64,000 bases of DNA from Phoronis australis (lineage: Eukaryota > Phoronida > Phoronidae): positions 526,099 to 590,098 of the forward strand of contig NMRA01000253.1 of assembly GCA_002633005.1 (NCBI GenBank), written 5' to 3'. The notes below the pieces were generated by a model. That model was not told the DNA's origin. It saw only the letters and a program-made list of their open reading frames with translations, and did no database searches. This document shows, piece after piece, positions 9,930 through 21,600 of the stretch. Position 1 is the first letter of the stretch. The number at the start of each line of letters is the position of its first letter. A program made the position numbers and the translations under genes.

Positions 9930-12700
9930 CCCCGTTATCTAGAGTCCGAGTGGATTTTGGAGAATTATCGCTCTTTCAGAGTTGCATGAATTTCCTCCAA
10001 AGTGATAAAGTTTTCAAGTTCGACTCGGCTAGACTGGTTCAATTTAGGCATTGGGCACGATGCCAAATTTTCATTTAAATTAACATCAACAAAGACACAG
10101 TCTTTACAGGAGTATAAATTTTTTTAAAGAAGTGATCTCCGAGAGGATAGTGGATTGTTCCTTGATAACAGCGTTATTGAAGCTCAGTAGCTTAGTTGCA
10201 GCCTTATTCACCAAATTTCGTTTTTCTAATGCACAAAAAAAATTTGTTGGGTTTTCGCCATTTTCAACCCAGTTGGCTCTCGATCTGACCATTACTCCAT
10301 GCATGTATTATTTGTGGTAATCCTCATATTCTCACTTCTTATTTTGCAATAGAACAGCAATTTCAGGGTCGTCATTGAACCTATCTTGTAAGGACATTAA
10401 CTGCTTTTCCAAGACTTTTTCTTTTCTATTTTTTCTTTATTCTTAGAGATACAATATGGAAGTTACCGTTCGAATATTAACCAATATCTTCTCCAAAAAC
10501 AATTGATCAGATACATAAAACTGAATATCATCGGAGTCAATTTCTTGTTTTTGTTCAAATCGTATATTGCATATTGCTTTTTCGTACACAAAATCTCATT
10601 CTTGACAAGATTAATACTCTTTGTAGTGAGTTATTAAATTTACAAAACCCCGGTTTTTTGAACGTAGTCATTGTATAGTTAAGACGACGTTGCTATGGTC
10701 CGATCAGTAGACCGACTGTTTTTTCACCTTTTCAATACGAGAGAGTAATTGTTGGGTAACAAGAAAATAATCGAGCCTAGCTTTTTTAACTAGGTTTGTC
10801 CTGGGCCCGGTCTCCAATCTCCGTACTCAGACTCATACTCGACATTTCATACTCAAAATCGTGCTCAATGGAGTCGTACTCAAAAAATCGTATCTAATGT
10901 CGTATTTCGAGTAGACTTCAAACGTACTCAAATCTGACACTCATACTCCAGTTGCTATGGAACTCTGTATGATGTGAAATGCATAATCACGCAAAGCTGC
11001 GCTGATTCATCGCTTCCTATTGGAATAGACCACCCCAGGAATTAGGCCTACATTATCGTCTGCTGTCGCTACACCTACAATAGTATGTCTATAACGTGGA
11101 ATTCTGAGTGTTCTGTAACTGTTATTCATTTTTTAGTTTCAATAAATATTCTTATGCCATTTCTTTGATACATTTGGCAATTATTAAGCTTTACTTCTTG
11201 AGTTTCTCACCCAGTCCCGAAAATGTCTTAAGAAATTTGTAACAGCTTATCACATCACATCTCTGTTGCTAATTTAGTCTTGACATAAAACCCATTGCTG
11301 TGTAGACCTACGCTGATGTCAAACTTTGATACTGTATCTTTATATTTTACCGGGATGTATGAAGTGAGTTGACATTTGGCACGTGAGTTAAAAAACAATT
11401 TTTGCGCAGGCATACAGAGTTCACCAGTGGCAGTGAACGGGACGAGACATCTACTTAGAAATCGGCAAACAAAATTTGGAATTCCATTTGGGGATTGAGG
11501 AATTATAGATGACTAAGTTATGATGAGAAATGTACCTGACAGGGAAGCGAACTTTTTTTAACTTCCCTCCGCTCCTCGTCTTTTGGAAACCCTACAAAAC
11601 GTAGGCACACATACCGAAATAAGGGAAGCACAAACTTCTCACACGACTTTTCCCACAACTGCTTTCGACGCTTGTTATGACTCGTCGACAAGGGATTACA
11701 ATGTGCCTGTTGCCAGGAATTGTAGAGGTAGAATGGCGGCCATAACATACAGTGATACGGCGGGTTATTAAGGTGAAGAATAAGATTTAAGATGAAAACT
11801 ATTATCTCTGAACTGAAATTGAAGTGCTGAAATACGGTAAGAGGGCTTATTTTTTTTTTTAGATTTGCTGTGTTTCTTGGTTCCCTTTCGATATTTTGTT
11901 CTGTGGCTCGTATTTATTTTCGAGTACGATTTCAAGCACACTCCCATACCAAACTTGAAATTTGAGCATAGACTCCGATTTTTTACTCAAAATCGTACTC
12001 GAAATATAGATGAGATACACTTCAGTTCGAGTACACTCGAAAACTGAGTACGTGCTCGAAATTTCGAGTACAGATTTTTCGAGTATGTCATTGAATACAC
12101 CAAAGCTGAGTCTGTACTCGAGTTGAGTATGAAGTGTGAGTTTGAGCATGATTCGAGTCTGAGTACGGAGATTGGAGACCGGGCCCTGGACCATGAAAAC
12201 GTTTTGGCTGAGGGATGACAAACATGGATCCGTAAGATCAAGAGCCACCTTCATCTCCAGCATTTGGTCACGCGCTTTAGGGTTATTTACTGAGATATAA
12301 TTATGACAATGAAGATGAAAATCTTGAACCAAATTAAAATCGCTACAAACAATAACAAAATAGTTATTGTAACTGGCGATTTTCTGTGAAATGTTATTAA
12401 AAAATTGAGGGCTATCTTTTTTTGTCCATAAATATTCACCAACACAATACAGACACAGTTATTTACTTCACGCTCTAAAATTAGGAGATTTTCTGCAGTA
12501 TCCGAAGCAAAAGACAGAACTTTAAATTCAAAATTACTATTAAACAAGATAGCGACACCCCTGGAATCACTTCGAGCATGGCAGAAAAAACAGTCATATC
12601 CCCACTGAGCTCGAATTATGGATTCTTCCGCAGCAGTAAATTGAGTACCTTGTAGGCAGAAAATAGTGTACGCACGCTGCCTTATAATATGACCCTGTGA
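9930..12700 (-). pseudogene. LINE (non-LTR retrotransposon) ORF2 fragment, split by a nested insertion
   Basis: Minus-strand translations give, from high to low coordinates, part of an L1-like apurinic endonuclease (TIFCLQGTQFT near 12650, SRGVAILFNSNFEF near 12530, VLVNIYGQKK near 12440), then the end of the nuclease (LDYFLVTQQLLSR near 10770, WSDHSNVVLTI near 10700), the linker motif VRSRANWVENGENPTNFF near 10270 and the start of the reverse transcriptase (TLEEIHATLKE near 9980). Frameshifts and stops are present and both ends are truncated, so it is dead. Bases 10805-12184 are a separate element inserted into it. The order of motifs is that of L1-clade ORF2; the subclade is not resolved. 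Confidence 0.75.
10805..12184. mobile_element. 1.38-kb terminal-inverted-repeat element inserted in the LINE
   Basis: The ends are inverted copies starting GCCCGGTCTCCAATCTCCG; similarity continues through a subterminal zone rich in GAGTAC/GTACTC words. The five bases CCTGG occur directly on both sides (10800-10804 and 12185-12189), and the LINE reading resumes across them, which supports a 5-bp target-site duplication. The core (about 11000-11850) has only short open frames and no transposase, so it is non-autonomous. Superfamily is not assigned. Confidence 0.85.
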
Positions 12701-13036
12701 GTCTTGACTGGCAATTTACCTATCGCCAGGATTTTGAGTGACAGCTTAACTGACCATTTAGAACAGATCATTCTTGACACACATTCGTTTCCAAGTCGCC
12801 ACTTTACCCGACAAACAACACGTTGCCGGGTAAAACTTATTGTTTGTTAGTCGACATTACGCAAGGGGGCGGAGCTTGCGATAGGTCAATTGTTTCTGAT
12901 ATGGTCGCAGAGCCAGCCCGCGAGTAATTTTATAAAAGTAGAATCTTACCTTTTATACCCAGAATATGCAGTTTTTCTAGATGTTAGAGCTATGTCAGGA
13001 CGATTTCGCAATTTCTGACCAAAGGCATCATCTTAC
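12701..13036. other. Intronic spacer downstream of the astacin exon
   Basis: No exon recognised. A small inverted repeat TTTACCCG...CGGGTAAA lies at about 12804-12835 with a loop of about 17 bases; its meaning is unknown. Confidence 0.4.
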
Positions 13037-16000
13037 CCGTTGAATGGCTGGATGTTTACATAAGCTTTTTCTTTATATCTTTTGGTGAATTGGATGCACT
13101 TGCTATTTCCCACTTTGGTAACGTCCATGATTTCTTGCATGGCTGCCATGATGGAGTTCTTCGTTGATTGTGCTGAAAGCAAATATGGATGGAACTACAT
13201 CTCCTTGAAGATAGCAGAACGATGTTTGAAATAAATGAAAACAATGACAACAATGCACATTGTAATGTCATGACGACAAGGCTGTTGTTAATATCATACC
13301 TTGGCTTCATTAAATCGCAGTTGCATCTTTCTCCAGACAACAACTACGTTTGTCTTATCCACGTTTCTTTCAGAAGTAAACTGTAGATTTCGGAGCAAAT
13401 TCATTGATCACTAATTTACATCTTTATGGATATGATATATCAACGGAAAAATCTTTTTTTGTGAAATCTGCTGAAGAGGAAGTGCGAGCAACAGCCAAAC
13501 TCACATCTGTTTAAACGCGTTTTTTAAAATGGTGTTCCCGATGTGAGACTCGATTCAAAAGCTTTAATGAATCTTTTTCTAACGTAACTTAGGTCAAAAT
13601 CGGAGTAACTAAGTTTTTAGCCTCGTTTCATGGAATTTGTTATGACCAAAATTAATGCTGAAAACGGTCGAACTGCTAAGACCGAAAGTTAGCCTGCTAC
13701 ATATTATGTTTAGGATTGGTTTTGGTCTAAATGACCACAATTTACAACTATCATGATCACTGTAAATTGTTGAGGAACAAATTCGTCTAACATTTTTCAC
13801 AGTCTAATGTCAAATTGAAGATCGTATGCTATCGCGGATTCGAGAACCTGCAAAACACCAAACTCTATGAAGTGCGAATTACCTCACCTGTGAAATGGTA
13901 TGTAAAGTATTATTTGACCGGTTAGAGGCGATAATGAATACACCATGTTCAGGACAGTAGGTTTATATTTGAAGACTAAGTACCGAGAGAGCTACTTCCT
14001 TCACAACAATTTATAACTACTCTACGTAGTAATACGATAATACAGCATTCCCCCTCTTTAGCAAATACGGTCGTAAAGTAATGATAAATGGTGATAACTT
14101 GAGCTTGTAGTAGTTCCTAAGTAAGTAAGTATGATTATGTGAATAAATGTCTTATTAAGGTGGTGTCCTAATATTTAAAAAAAATCCTTGTAGCTAGAGG
14201 GTCTTCTTGCAGTCTTTCGCACCGATCTCCTGACGACGGACTCTGGTTTAGCTTCTACTGGTGTATTGAGAGAACCCACTAATGTGTCGGTAGATGTTGC
14301 GTGAGTAGGCGTGTTGTCGCTGAAATTAAAACTAGTGCTATTGGGGGTTTCGACAATACAACTGCCTGGGTTCGTGTCTTGGTGTAAGACGGTACCCGGG
14401 TGCCAGGTCTTGGTTTCTTTGTCGAGAATTATAACATGCGGGCAACAAAACAACCCTGGAAGCGTTTGTTGGACATGATTGTCTTTTATTTGTAGCTCGT
14501 TCATCCAATCTTCTGCGATGTGCACCCTCACCAGGTTCAGAGCGGCTCGGTAGAGTAGTGACGACTGGTCGGCCAAATAACAATTCCGATGGTGATGGAA
14601 GCTTTGAGTCAATCGGCATGGCTCTGAGCTGAAGCAGTGCTAAGGCGATATCAGACTTTTGTCGCAAGCACTTCTTCACAACAGACATAATGTGTCTTAT
14701 ACGGCATTCGATGAAGCCATGGCTGCAGGAGTAGTGAGGTGAGCTGGTGACATGCTGAATGTCCCAGGAGGTGACAAATTCCTTGAAGGCTGCACCGGTA
14801 TATTGTGATCTGTTGTCTGTCATCATTTCGTCTGGTTTTCCAAGCAGAGCGCAGTAGTCTCTAATCATCTTTGTTACAGCACGACAGGTTACTGACGTTT
14901 TTATTTCGTCTTGTACAGGGTATTTCTAATACCAGTCAATGGTCAACAAGAGTTGTCTGCCATCGATCTCGAATAGGTCATACGCGATTAACTGCCATGG
15001 TCTGGAAGGTGCATCCTGGGGATTGAGGGGTTGTCGAGGGTTACCATCTTGGAACTCCTAACAAAGTGGGTACGATTTGCATAGTCACTTAATGTCCGCA
15101 TTGATATTTACTCAGCATATACTGTCTATGGCAAACCGTCGTGTCTTCAACGTCTTGGTGCCTTTGGTGGAGTTGCCGTAGGATATCCCCTCTCATCTTG
15201 TCGGTTATCAGGACTTGTCGTCCCTTGAGCAGGATTCCGGCTTCGACAGCTAACTCGTCCCTGAAGGCCCAGTAGGAACGTGCCTGTTCAGGTAAGTCCT
15301 TTATAGTCTCAGGCCATCCTTGATAGACAGTGTTTTGATCAGGTTGAGCGTGGTCTTAGGTGGTTTCCGCTCCAAGTATCTCTCTCTTTTTGTCAGAGAA
15401 GTTAATTATGGCCATTTCTTGCCTGACTTTGTCGCGCATGTGAATCCTGATCTTTCTTGGGGTGTCGACGAACGCTTCAGCATCGGGTTTGAGAACAAGC
15501 TTTGCATTGCCACCAAAGCTACCAATCCTGTAGAACTGGACAGGGTATGAGTTCTTCAGCTGGCCTGTGGTAGTGAATCGTGTTTTCTTCACACTGTCGG
15601 TATGTATTGTGATGAGTCTGAGTTTCTCACAGGTAGGTACACCAACAGCAGCTGGACCAGGGATATCCACAAAATAGAATATTGCAGGGACCCATGTATA
15701 ACTGCCGTACTGGCAATCAGTCTTAATATGGCCAAAGCATGGGATGTTGTCACTGCTGTGCGAGGTGAGTTTTACCTGCTACGCGAGATGCAGGATTTGA
15801 TTTTGAGCATATCTGGAGACTGGCCATTCATGTGTTTGAAGGTATGAAGCGGTAATGTGTTGCCTGAACAACCGGAATCTATCTTCAATCTCAATGTGTG
15901 ACAGGTTGAAGAGTGCATATGAGGTAGATTGATGTTAATGGTGGTACCTTTTTCATCTCGTGTCATACTGTCTAGGCATTTGATGCTCACAGTACGCGAA

Positions 16001-18619
16001 CATAAGTGCTTTTGGTAGGTCTCGCCATCGTCGTCAACAGGATGGATGTTCTTGTGAGCCTTTTTCCGCCGGTATGTGACTTAAGTCTGCTCAGACCGGG
16101 GTTTCGATTTGTTGCGTCGCCCACGGGAAGGATGATGTCGCTATNTTATACCTAGACAGGATTGTTCATCCATGAACAACCCTGCCCATGTGGCACATAC
16201 TGAGCCACAACACCACGTTCCTTACAATATCTCTTTTTATCACTCCGGCTGGTCTGCTCACTCAGCTTGCCCGGAACCTGCTTTGCAGGTTGTTATAGCC
16301 CAGTTGGCTGTTTGGTGTACCCACTTGGTACTTTATATGATATTTGCCCATTTGGCAGTTTGTACCCACTTCGTACTTGTTATTGAATTTGCCGCTTTGC
16401 TCGACCCAGTTGGTAGGCAATTGGCCAATACCCATTTGGTATTATGTACCCATTTGGTACTATAATAACCTGTGCCACTTAGTATCCGATACCCAATTAC
16501 ATTTTGGGTATCGGAAATGTGTGTGTTATCTCTTGTAATTAAGGAACCCATCTGGTTCCTTCTGTGAAATATTTATTTGTAGAGCTGTGACAATGAAATT
16601 CCCAATACAACTTAAAATATTTATTATTCTTGTTGTTTTATTTGTCCCCAATAGTTAATTTCCGCAGTCTTTCAAAGTTTTTCTAGTTTCACCACATCGG
16701 TCCTGGGAATCACAGATATGATTGTGTTTTACCGTTGCCACCATGACGTATTATTTGACCGGTTAAAGGCAATAATGAAGACACCAGGTTCGGGACAGTA
16801 GGTTTATATTTGAAGACTAAGTACCGACAGAACTACTTCCTTAACAACAATATTAACTACGCTACATAGTAATACGATACTATACAACAGTATGCCCCAG
16901 CCGTATCAGGGTGTTCTTACTTAAAATGAGATCGCATATGAATTCAATAGCTGTAATAAAACTCCCATTTAACGTTTAAAGACCAAGATTATGCTTGAAA
17001 TCATATTTCACGAGAAACCGTAATTAATGTTTTGAATTCACTACAGGTGGCAAAAGCATAGTTTGTATGTTCACTTAAGTCAATAGTCGACTTAAAATTT
17101 AAGATCGAAGGTCAAAAACCAACTTTGTGTTCTTAAAACAATATTTTCTTAATATTCGACCTCAGTTTCAATAGATGTAACAATGGTACTATCCTCACGT
17201 CTAACCAAGACATCTAGGAAAGGTGAACACGACTCAGATTAACTGATGAAATTGATGGACGGCTGCATATTGTTCATGTGGTTGTTTGTATTCTGATGAT
17301 GTCTAATGAATAGACGAAACATCGAATTAATGTGAACTTTTTCCTTTGTGCGGCGATTGTTCTTTTTTGGTTCTATTATGGCCAGAAACGGGTGTACTTT
17401 TTCACCGCCTTGTTAGTAATGTGCCCAAGGTCCCCACCGAACCGGCTGCCCGTATCACAGTGAGATATTAAGCACGTCCTGTCTGTGTGAGAGAGACTGT
17501 AAATCTGGACAATATAAAATGCCGTCACATGTTTCCTAGTACAAACATCTTGCGTTATACAGACGAACTTAAGCAGTTCATGAAAATACGGAAACAGTGT
17601 GTATCTACGCATAAATAAAGACAACCTACCGAAGGTGTCGTTGATTTTGTAATACACTATTCCCTTTGGCCACAATTTTCCCCTGTTGGCCAAAGCATTT
17701 CGGTGCTGCAAGAAAAGTCAAAATTGTCTATTAATTTATATACTTGAATTTCAGTCAACAACCTGCGTGGTATGATTTCAATTTCCACAGTTAGCTTTCC
17801 TGGCGAATTTCTGCGACAGCTTTTCACATTTGTTTACAATTCTTCGATCGTTAATTCTCAATTATTCCTTCAAGCAACGAGCACCCATGAACAGTAAAGC
17901 CGTGGCCAGAGGATTAGTCCCCAAGGCTGGTCTTCGATGTTATTTATCTGGAAGAAAGCGGCTCATTTCCTAAAACCTGGGCTGATTGTCGTATACGTAA
18001 CAGTCTCACTAAGGAAGCTAGTCTGACCACGTGCCTCGTTTGCAATGCATGGCGATATTTCGCTAAGTCTAGCGAGTTCTTGCTTTTCTTAAAAGAAATT
18101 GGTTTGACGCAACGTACTCTTTGTCTGACGTCTGCAAAGCCCAATGCGATCACGTGTCTTCGCGAGATATTCCATTGTATCACAAGCGAATTACGTTGAT
18201 TCAATAGCTTTTGCTCTCGAGCATCTGCTAATAGAAAGGGCCTATGGGGTGCTAACCTGTTTAGCAGATTATTTCTTCCATCTGTCCACTGCTAATTAAT
18301 TTTCAGCTGCCAAGTACATTTACTGTAAGATCGAAACCAGTGGAGGAAGGAGCGTTTTCAAGAATGTCCGACGAGTGGCGATTGTGTGTGCAGTCAACTG
18401 ATCAACACTTACGGAATTTAGGCATGTATGGGTCATAAAATAAAGTAGGCATCGCTTATTTGCTAATTAGAAATGCACTCTTCCAATTTCAGTTGAACAA
18501 CCACCTGTAAATATGAAGCACTCATATTTTTCATACCTTAGGATTAAAGCGTGCCGGCATGTCGATGTCACCTTCAAACTTCCCCCCGAGCTCTTCCGGA
18601 TTTACCTCGTTACTTAAAC
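13037..18619 (-). CDS. Astacin-type metallopeptidase, partial (propeptide and start of catalytic domain)
   Basis: Three minus-strand exons join in phase: 18537-18619, 17630-17705 and 13037-13172, each bounded by AG and GT. The first encodes a propeptide segment with FEGDID, the aspartate-switch motif that blocks the zinc in astacin zymogens. The second starts HRNALANRGKLWPKGIVYY, the usual amino end of the mature protease after propeptide removal. The third gives the helix IMAAMQEIMDVTKVG and the CIQFTKRY...YVNIQPF strand region, with the conserved cysteine. Family members are secreted or membrane-tethered zinc endopeptidases. The signal-peptide exon was not identified upstream, and the HExxHxxGFxHE zinc site and MxY turn are not in the window; the rest of the gene, if it exists, lies to the left. 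The 4.5-kb intron between exons two and three holds an LTR element. It may be a live gene or a 5' remnant. Confidence 0.8.
13173..13897. other. Astacin intron, left part
   Basis: AT-rich intron sequence between an astacin exon and the LTR element. No feature recognised. Confidence 0.4.
13903..14047 (-). repeat. 3' LTR of the Ty3-like element
   Basis: Direct counterpart of 16744-16889. Its outer end reads TACTTTA on the minus strand where the other LTR has TACGTCA, so the terminal CA has mutated. Confidence 0.88.
14175..16100 (-). pseudogene. Ty3-like gag-pol remnant: protease and integrase without RT
   Basis: Minus strand, in order: a possible zinc-knuckle-like basic region near 16080; a retropepsin active-site piece DSGCSGNTLP near 15925; a linker LKNSYPVQFYRIGSFGG near 15535 and APRK-like DTPRKIRIHM near 15440; then, after a stop and without any YxDD reverse transcriptase or RNase H, the integrase zinc-domain region ARSYWAFRDELAVEAGILLK near 15270 and the catalytic core with YDLFEIDG near 14970, TDNRSQYTGAAF near 14815 and SHGFIECR near 14720 (third acidic residue retained). 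The carboxy end has PSELLFGRP near 14560. Several stops and a shift make it inactive. The missing RT/RNase H segment would be over 1 kb in a full element. Confidence 0.8.
16290..16465 (+). repeat. Degenerate ACCCATTTGGTAC repeats
   Basis: Near-palindromic words of the form GTACCCATTTGGTAC recur at irregular 20-50-bp spacing (for example near 16318, 16345, 16365, 16430 and 16447), with variants CCCAGTTGG. They lie in the 5' untranslated/gag part of the LTR element. Confidence 0.7.
16744..16889 (-). repeat. 5' LTR of the Ty3-like element
   Basis: Begins TGTTGTATAG and ends ACGTCA on the minus strand, directly followed by the primer-binding-like site. See the full element. Confidence 0.88.
17155..17318 (-). 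pseudogene. Penelope-like reverse transcriptase fragment
   Basis: The minus strand reads MQPSINFIS, a stop, then SCSPFLDVLVRREDSTIVTS. The FLDVLV...R.D...TS pattern after a PSI.F segment is characteristic of Penelope-like element reverse transcriptases. Only about 50 codons remain. It lies in the same astacin intron as the LTR element. Confidence 0.6.
17293..17332 (+). ncRNA. Degenerate hammerhead-ribozyme-like motif
   Basis: CTGATGA (17293-17299) is followed by a five-pair stem GTCTA/TAGAC with loop ATGAA and then GAAA (17316-17319), and by CAT...ATG, which could form a small stem III ending in TG. This resembles the hammerhead motifs known from Penelope-like elements. An extra U after CTGATGA and G instead of A, C or U at the cleavage position suggest it is inactive. 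It is on the strand opposite to the adjacent RT fragment. Confidence 0.35.
17706..18536. other. Astacin intron between propeptide and mature-domain exons
   Basis: Intron of 831 bp with AG at 17707-17706 and GT at 18536-18535 on the minus strand. An 86-codon open frame at 17944-18204 (minus) is arginine-rich and unlike any family I know; it is treated as chance. Confidence 0.5.
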
Positions 18620-21600
18620 CTGAGGAGTATGAAAAGTTACGTCACACATTACACTCTTTCTAAGATTTAGCTGTCGACGAAAATGACTTGTGTGAAATGC
18701 ATGTACAACGAATCACATCAAAATAAACCAGACAATTTAAAGCCTTAATCTTTCAACAGAGTTTTGTTATTCGAAATGTATTGGGCTACTATACAGATCG
18801 TCCTTATAATGCTTTGGCAACATAAGAAAAGAACAAAAGAACGTTTAAACACCCAAACGCAGTCGTTTTGTCCAAAGCCCACGGTTCGGACCTGCTTAGG
18901 CTCACCCCTCGTCTCCCAAGGCTAGAAATTAAAAGTTGGGTTTGGTCAGTTTTAAAGCCAGTTATGTGAACTAAATAGGAGCGATTGTCGACAATAGTAT
19001 TCAGTAGTTATTTGAACTTGTTTTGAGTACAAAGGTGAGTCCATCTTGTTTCAACTCTGTTTTCCCCAAATATGGACGTCCTGCCACTTTGTAAGAACTT
19101 CGTTGTACTGGTCGAATTGTTTTGCTGAAAGTTTAAGGTCTCTTAGACAAAGGGAATTCTGGTTGGTAAGGGTATATTCTAGCCTAAATTTCTGGAATCC
19201 TATGGTCAAGAGCATTTAGAATCTTGTGTTCATTTTGTGACCAGAGCAGTAATCAATTTGTGATTTGGGGGAGAAAAAGGCCAAATTTCCATTTCTAGTC
19301 ATGTTTCGGTATCTGGATTATTTTCTGTGGACACCAAGTCCATTGGATTTCTTTATCTGCGAGAGATTCAATCGATCGTGCTTTATGCAAGTTATGCGAT
19401 TCTGACAACTGCCATGGAATTTACTGTCATAAAAACTTTTCGCAACTCCGCTGTTTTTCAGCTGAATTGTCGAGAGCTATACAATGTATCGTGAAAAAGC
19501 CGTTTGTCAGTTCTTGATTATTAAGGTTGAAGCCAGATATAAATGTTTTAATTCATAAGTGCTTATCAGTTCGCATACCAGGCTGGTTTAAAAATATTTT
19601 TAATTCTAAAAACCAAAAGTGTTACCAAAATGCGAAAAATAACAGAGTGCAATATAGTAACGTAAAAAAACAAATGAATCAGAGAGGTTAAATAAATGAC
19701 TAGTTAAGCAATTAAGGAAATAATATCAATAATTTAAAAGATTTCTACCCTATAAAGGCAAAGGTTTTAGAATAATGATCCCTCGCAATTGCGGTGGATA
19801 ATTTAGTCAAGCAGACATCTAAAATTTTATGTCTTTATGTATTACAATTCACTGCAAGTTTGGGGCCGTTTGGTGCAATTACATTATTTTGTAAAATTCA
19901 GAATGCAGTGACATTTACGAAAAATGCGATAAACTACTCCAACTATCTATCCGAAATGTTCACATAAAGGTTTTCTGCAAGATAAAAATGGGCATTAACG
20001 TACATGTATATCACGTACCTTTGAAATACACTGTGGATAGCGCACCACAGTGGAGTGTAGGACTTTCCATAAAAGTTTAGATATATTTTTTTTCTTCAGA
20101 ATGTGGTCCTGGTACAAGCAGTGTGTGTTTCCGTAAACAAAAGACACTGGAACACATTTTTACGATTGTTATATTACTAAAGACAGTGGACTCGGAAAAA
20201 TAACAATATTCAACACCTGTTGTATAGTTGTCCTGGTCAACATTCAAGAAAGAAAAAAAAACGGGACAACGGGATTGAAAAGAGAGACTTCGCGATAAAA
20301 AGCGGGTGAAGTCTTCGTTGCAGTAGACAAAGACGGACTGATAGCGTTTTTTGCAGGACGGGAGAAGCAACACGCAAAGGTGCCTGACAGCGTTTTTTGT
20401 TGTCGCTGTTGTTATTGTACTGTTATGTTTTTATAGGTGAATGGGAAATTGCGGGTGTCGCAAAGTCCATGAAACGTTCCTTTTTTCTGTTTAGTCGAGC
20501 GGGAAAATATGTATATGTCACGTGGTACATGACTATATGATAATATATCAATTTGGTCGTGTGTCTAAAGCCGGCATTTAGAGTGCTGTGGCGGGATGGC
20601 GCAAAAAGTCAAAACAGTGGGACAATCCAATGTATGCGGTCAGCAACACAAAGTTCTGGATTGGGTACCTGACGACTTCTTGCACTAAACACAATAGAGG
20701 GTATCTAATGCTATGATAGGTTGTTCCGAGTCTGCGTAGTATGCTGTTTTGATTGGTTGTCCCGATTCCATTTACTTGTACATGTAGTATGCATCGATCA
20801 ATAAATGCTCGTAACTGGAGATTAGCTAGTTAACCAATCGCCTGGTAGTGTTTGTGCGAGTTCTAATTTGGCAGCTGATCTACGGGTTTTTTTCTTTAAT
20901 GTATCTGATATGAAATTGATGATTTTAAGCACTTTGACGTGTATTTAGCTTCAAAGTGTTGGAAATAACAGTTTCATCAAGCGCACTACGTGTGAAGGGG
21001 GGAATTCTACTAAAAGTTGCATTGGATGTGCATGTGAGTACTTACGATCTGTTTGCCCGGGTAACGCTGAGTTAGAAAGGTCGCCAGGCTGCAATTAAAA
21101 TGAATAATTGTACGATTTAACTTCCGTACCATTCCGAAGACATTTCTGGGAACAAAGAACCCTACTGAAAGTAATTTCTGTTGCGTATTAGAAGGTCGGA
21201 CACTATTGCTGTTACAACCAGTTTTGCGATATTTGTTGGATAAGAAAAACTTTTTGACGTTATTAGGTTTGACATTATTTTAGTAAGTTTATTACAAATC
21301 TTCAATCCTCGTCGATGTCTGCCATCTAAAATCTAGCAGAGACTAACAATTAAATGCGCGTTAAGGGACCGCCACATCTTTCTTAAAGTAGTAGGAGCGC
21401 GGAACTGAACTCACCAGCTCAGTGCTGGGAAGTAAAATGGTAAAGACACTGGCCTTAATTTAGGTGGAAGTCTGGCTATTTGTTGTGAAATAACCAAAAT
21501 ATAACGGATTTCGGTGTCTTAAAACTTCAATCAAAGCTAATAACTCCAAGAAATCCATGCCGTCCAACAATAGTCCCAAAATGGGTTTTCAGCCATTATC

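Larger units (their letters stand above)
13903..16889 (-). mobile_element. Internally deleted Ty3-like LTR retrotransposon
   Basis: Two direct repeats of about 145 bp (13903-14047 and 16744-16889) bound the element and are flanked by the 5-bp duplication GTATG (13898-13902 and 16890-16894). Read on the minus strand, the 5' LTR starts TGTTGTATAG and ends CA, is followed at once by a primer-binding-like TGGTGGCAACGG (16732-16743), and a polypurine tract AAAGAGGGGGAA (14048-14059) precedes the 3' LTR. The internal region encodes protease and integrase remnants but lacks reverse transcriptase and RNase H. The LTRs differ at roughly 10 percent of positions, so the insertion is not recent. A single N lies at 16145. 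Confidence 0.9.

Noticed and set aside
11859-12332. 157-codon minus-strand open frame
   Set aside because: It runs across the end of the inserted inverted-repeat element into the LINE, so it is a chance fusion of two elements.
14338-14868. Possible intact integrase gene
   Set aside because: Stops and a shift separate it from the rest of the polyprotein, and the element lacks reverse transcriptase; annotated as pseudogene.
17380-17560. Further astacin exon with a CxxxHCDTGSRFGG-like reading
   Set aside because: The frame is simply the continuation of the open frame into the intron; the conserved pieces that should follow are found instead at 13037-13172 in correct phase.
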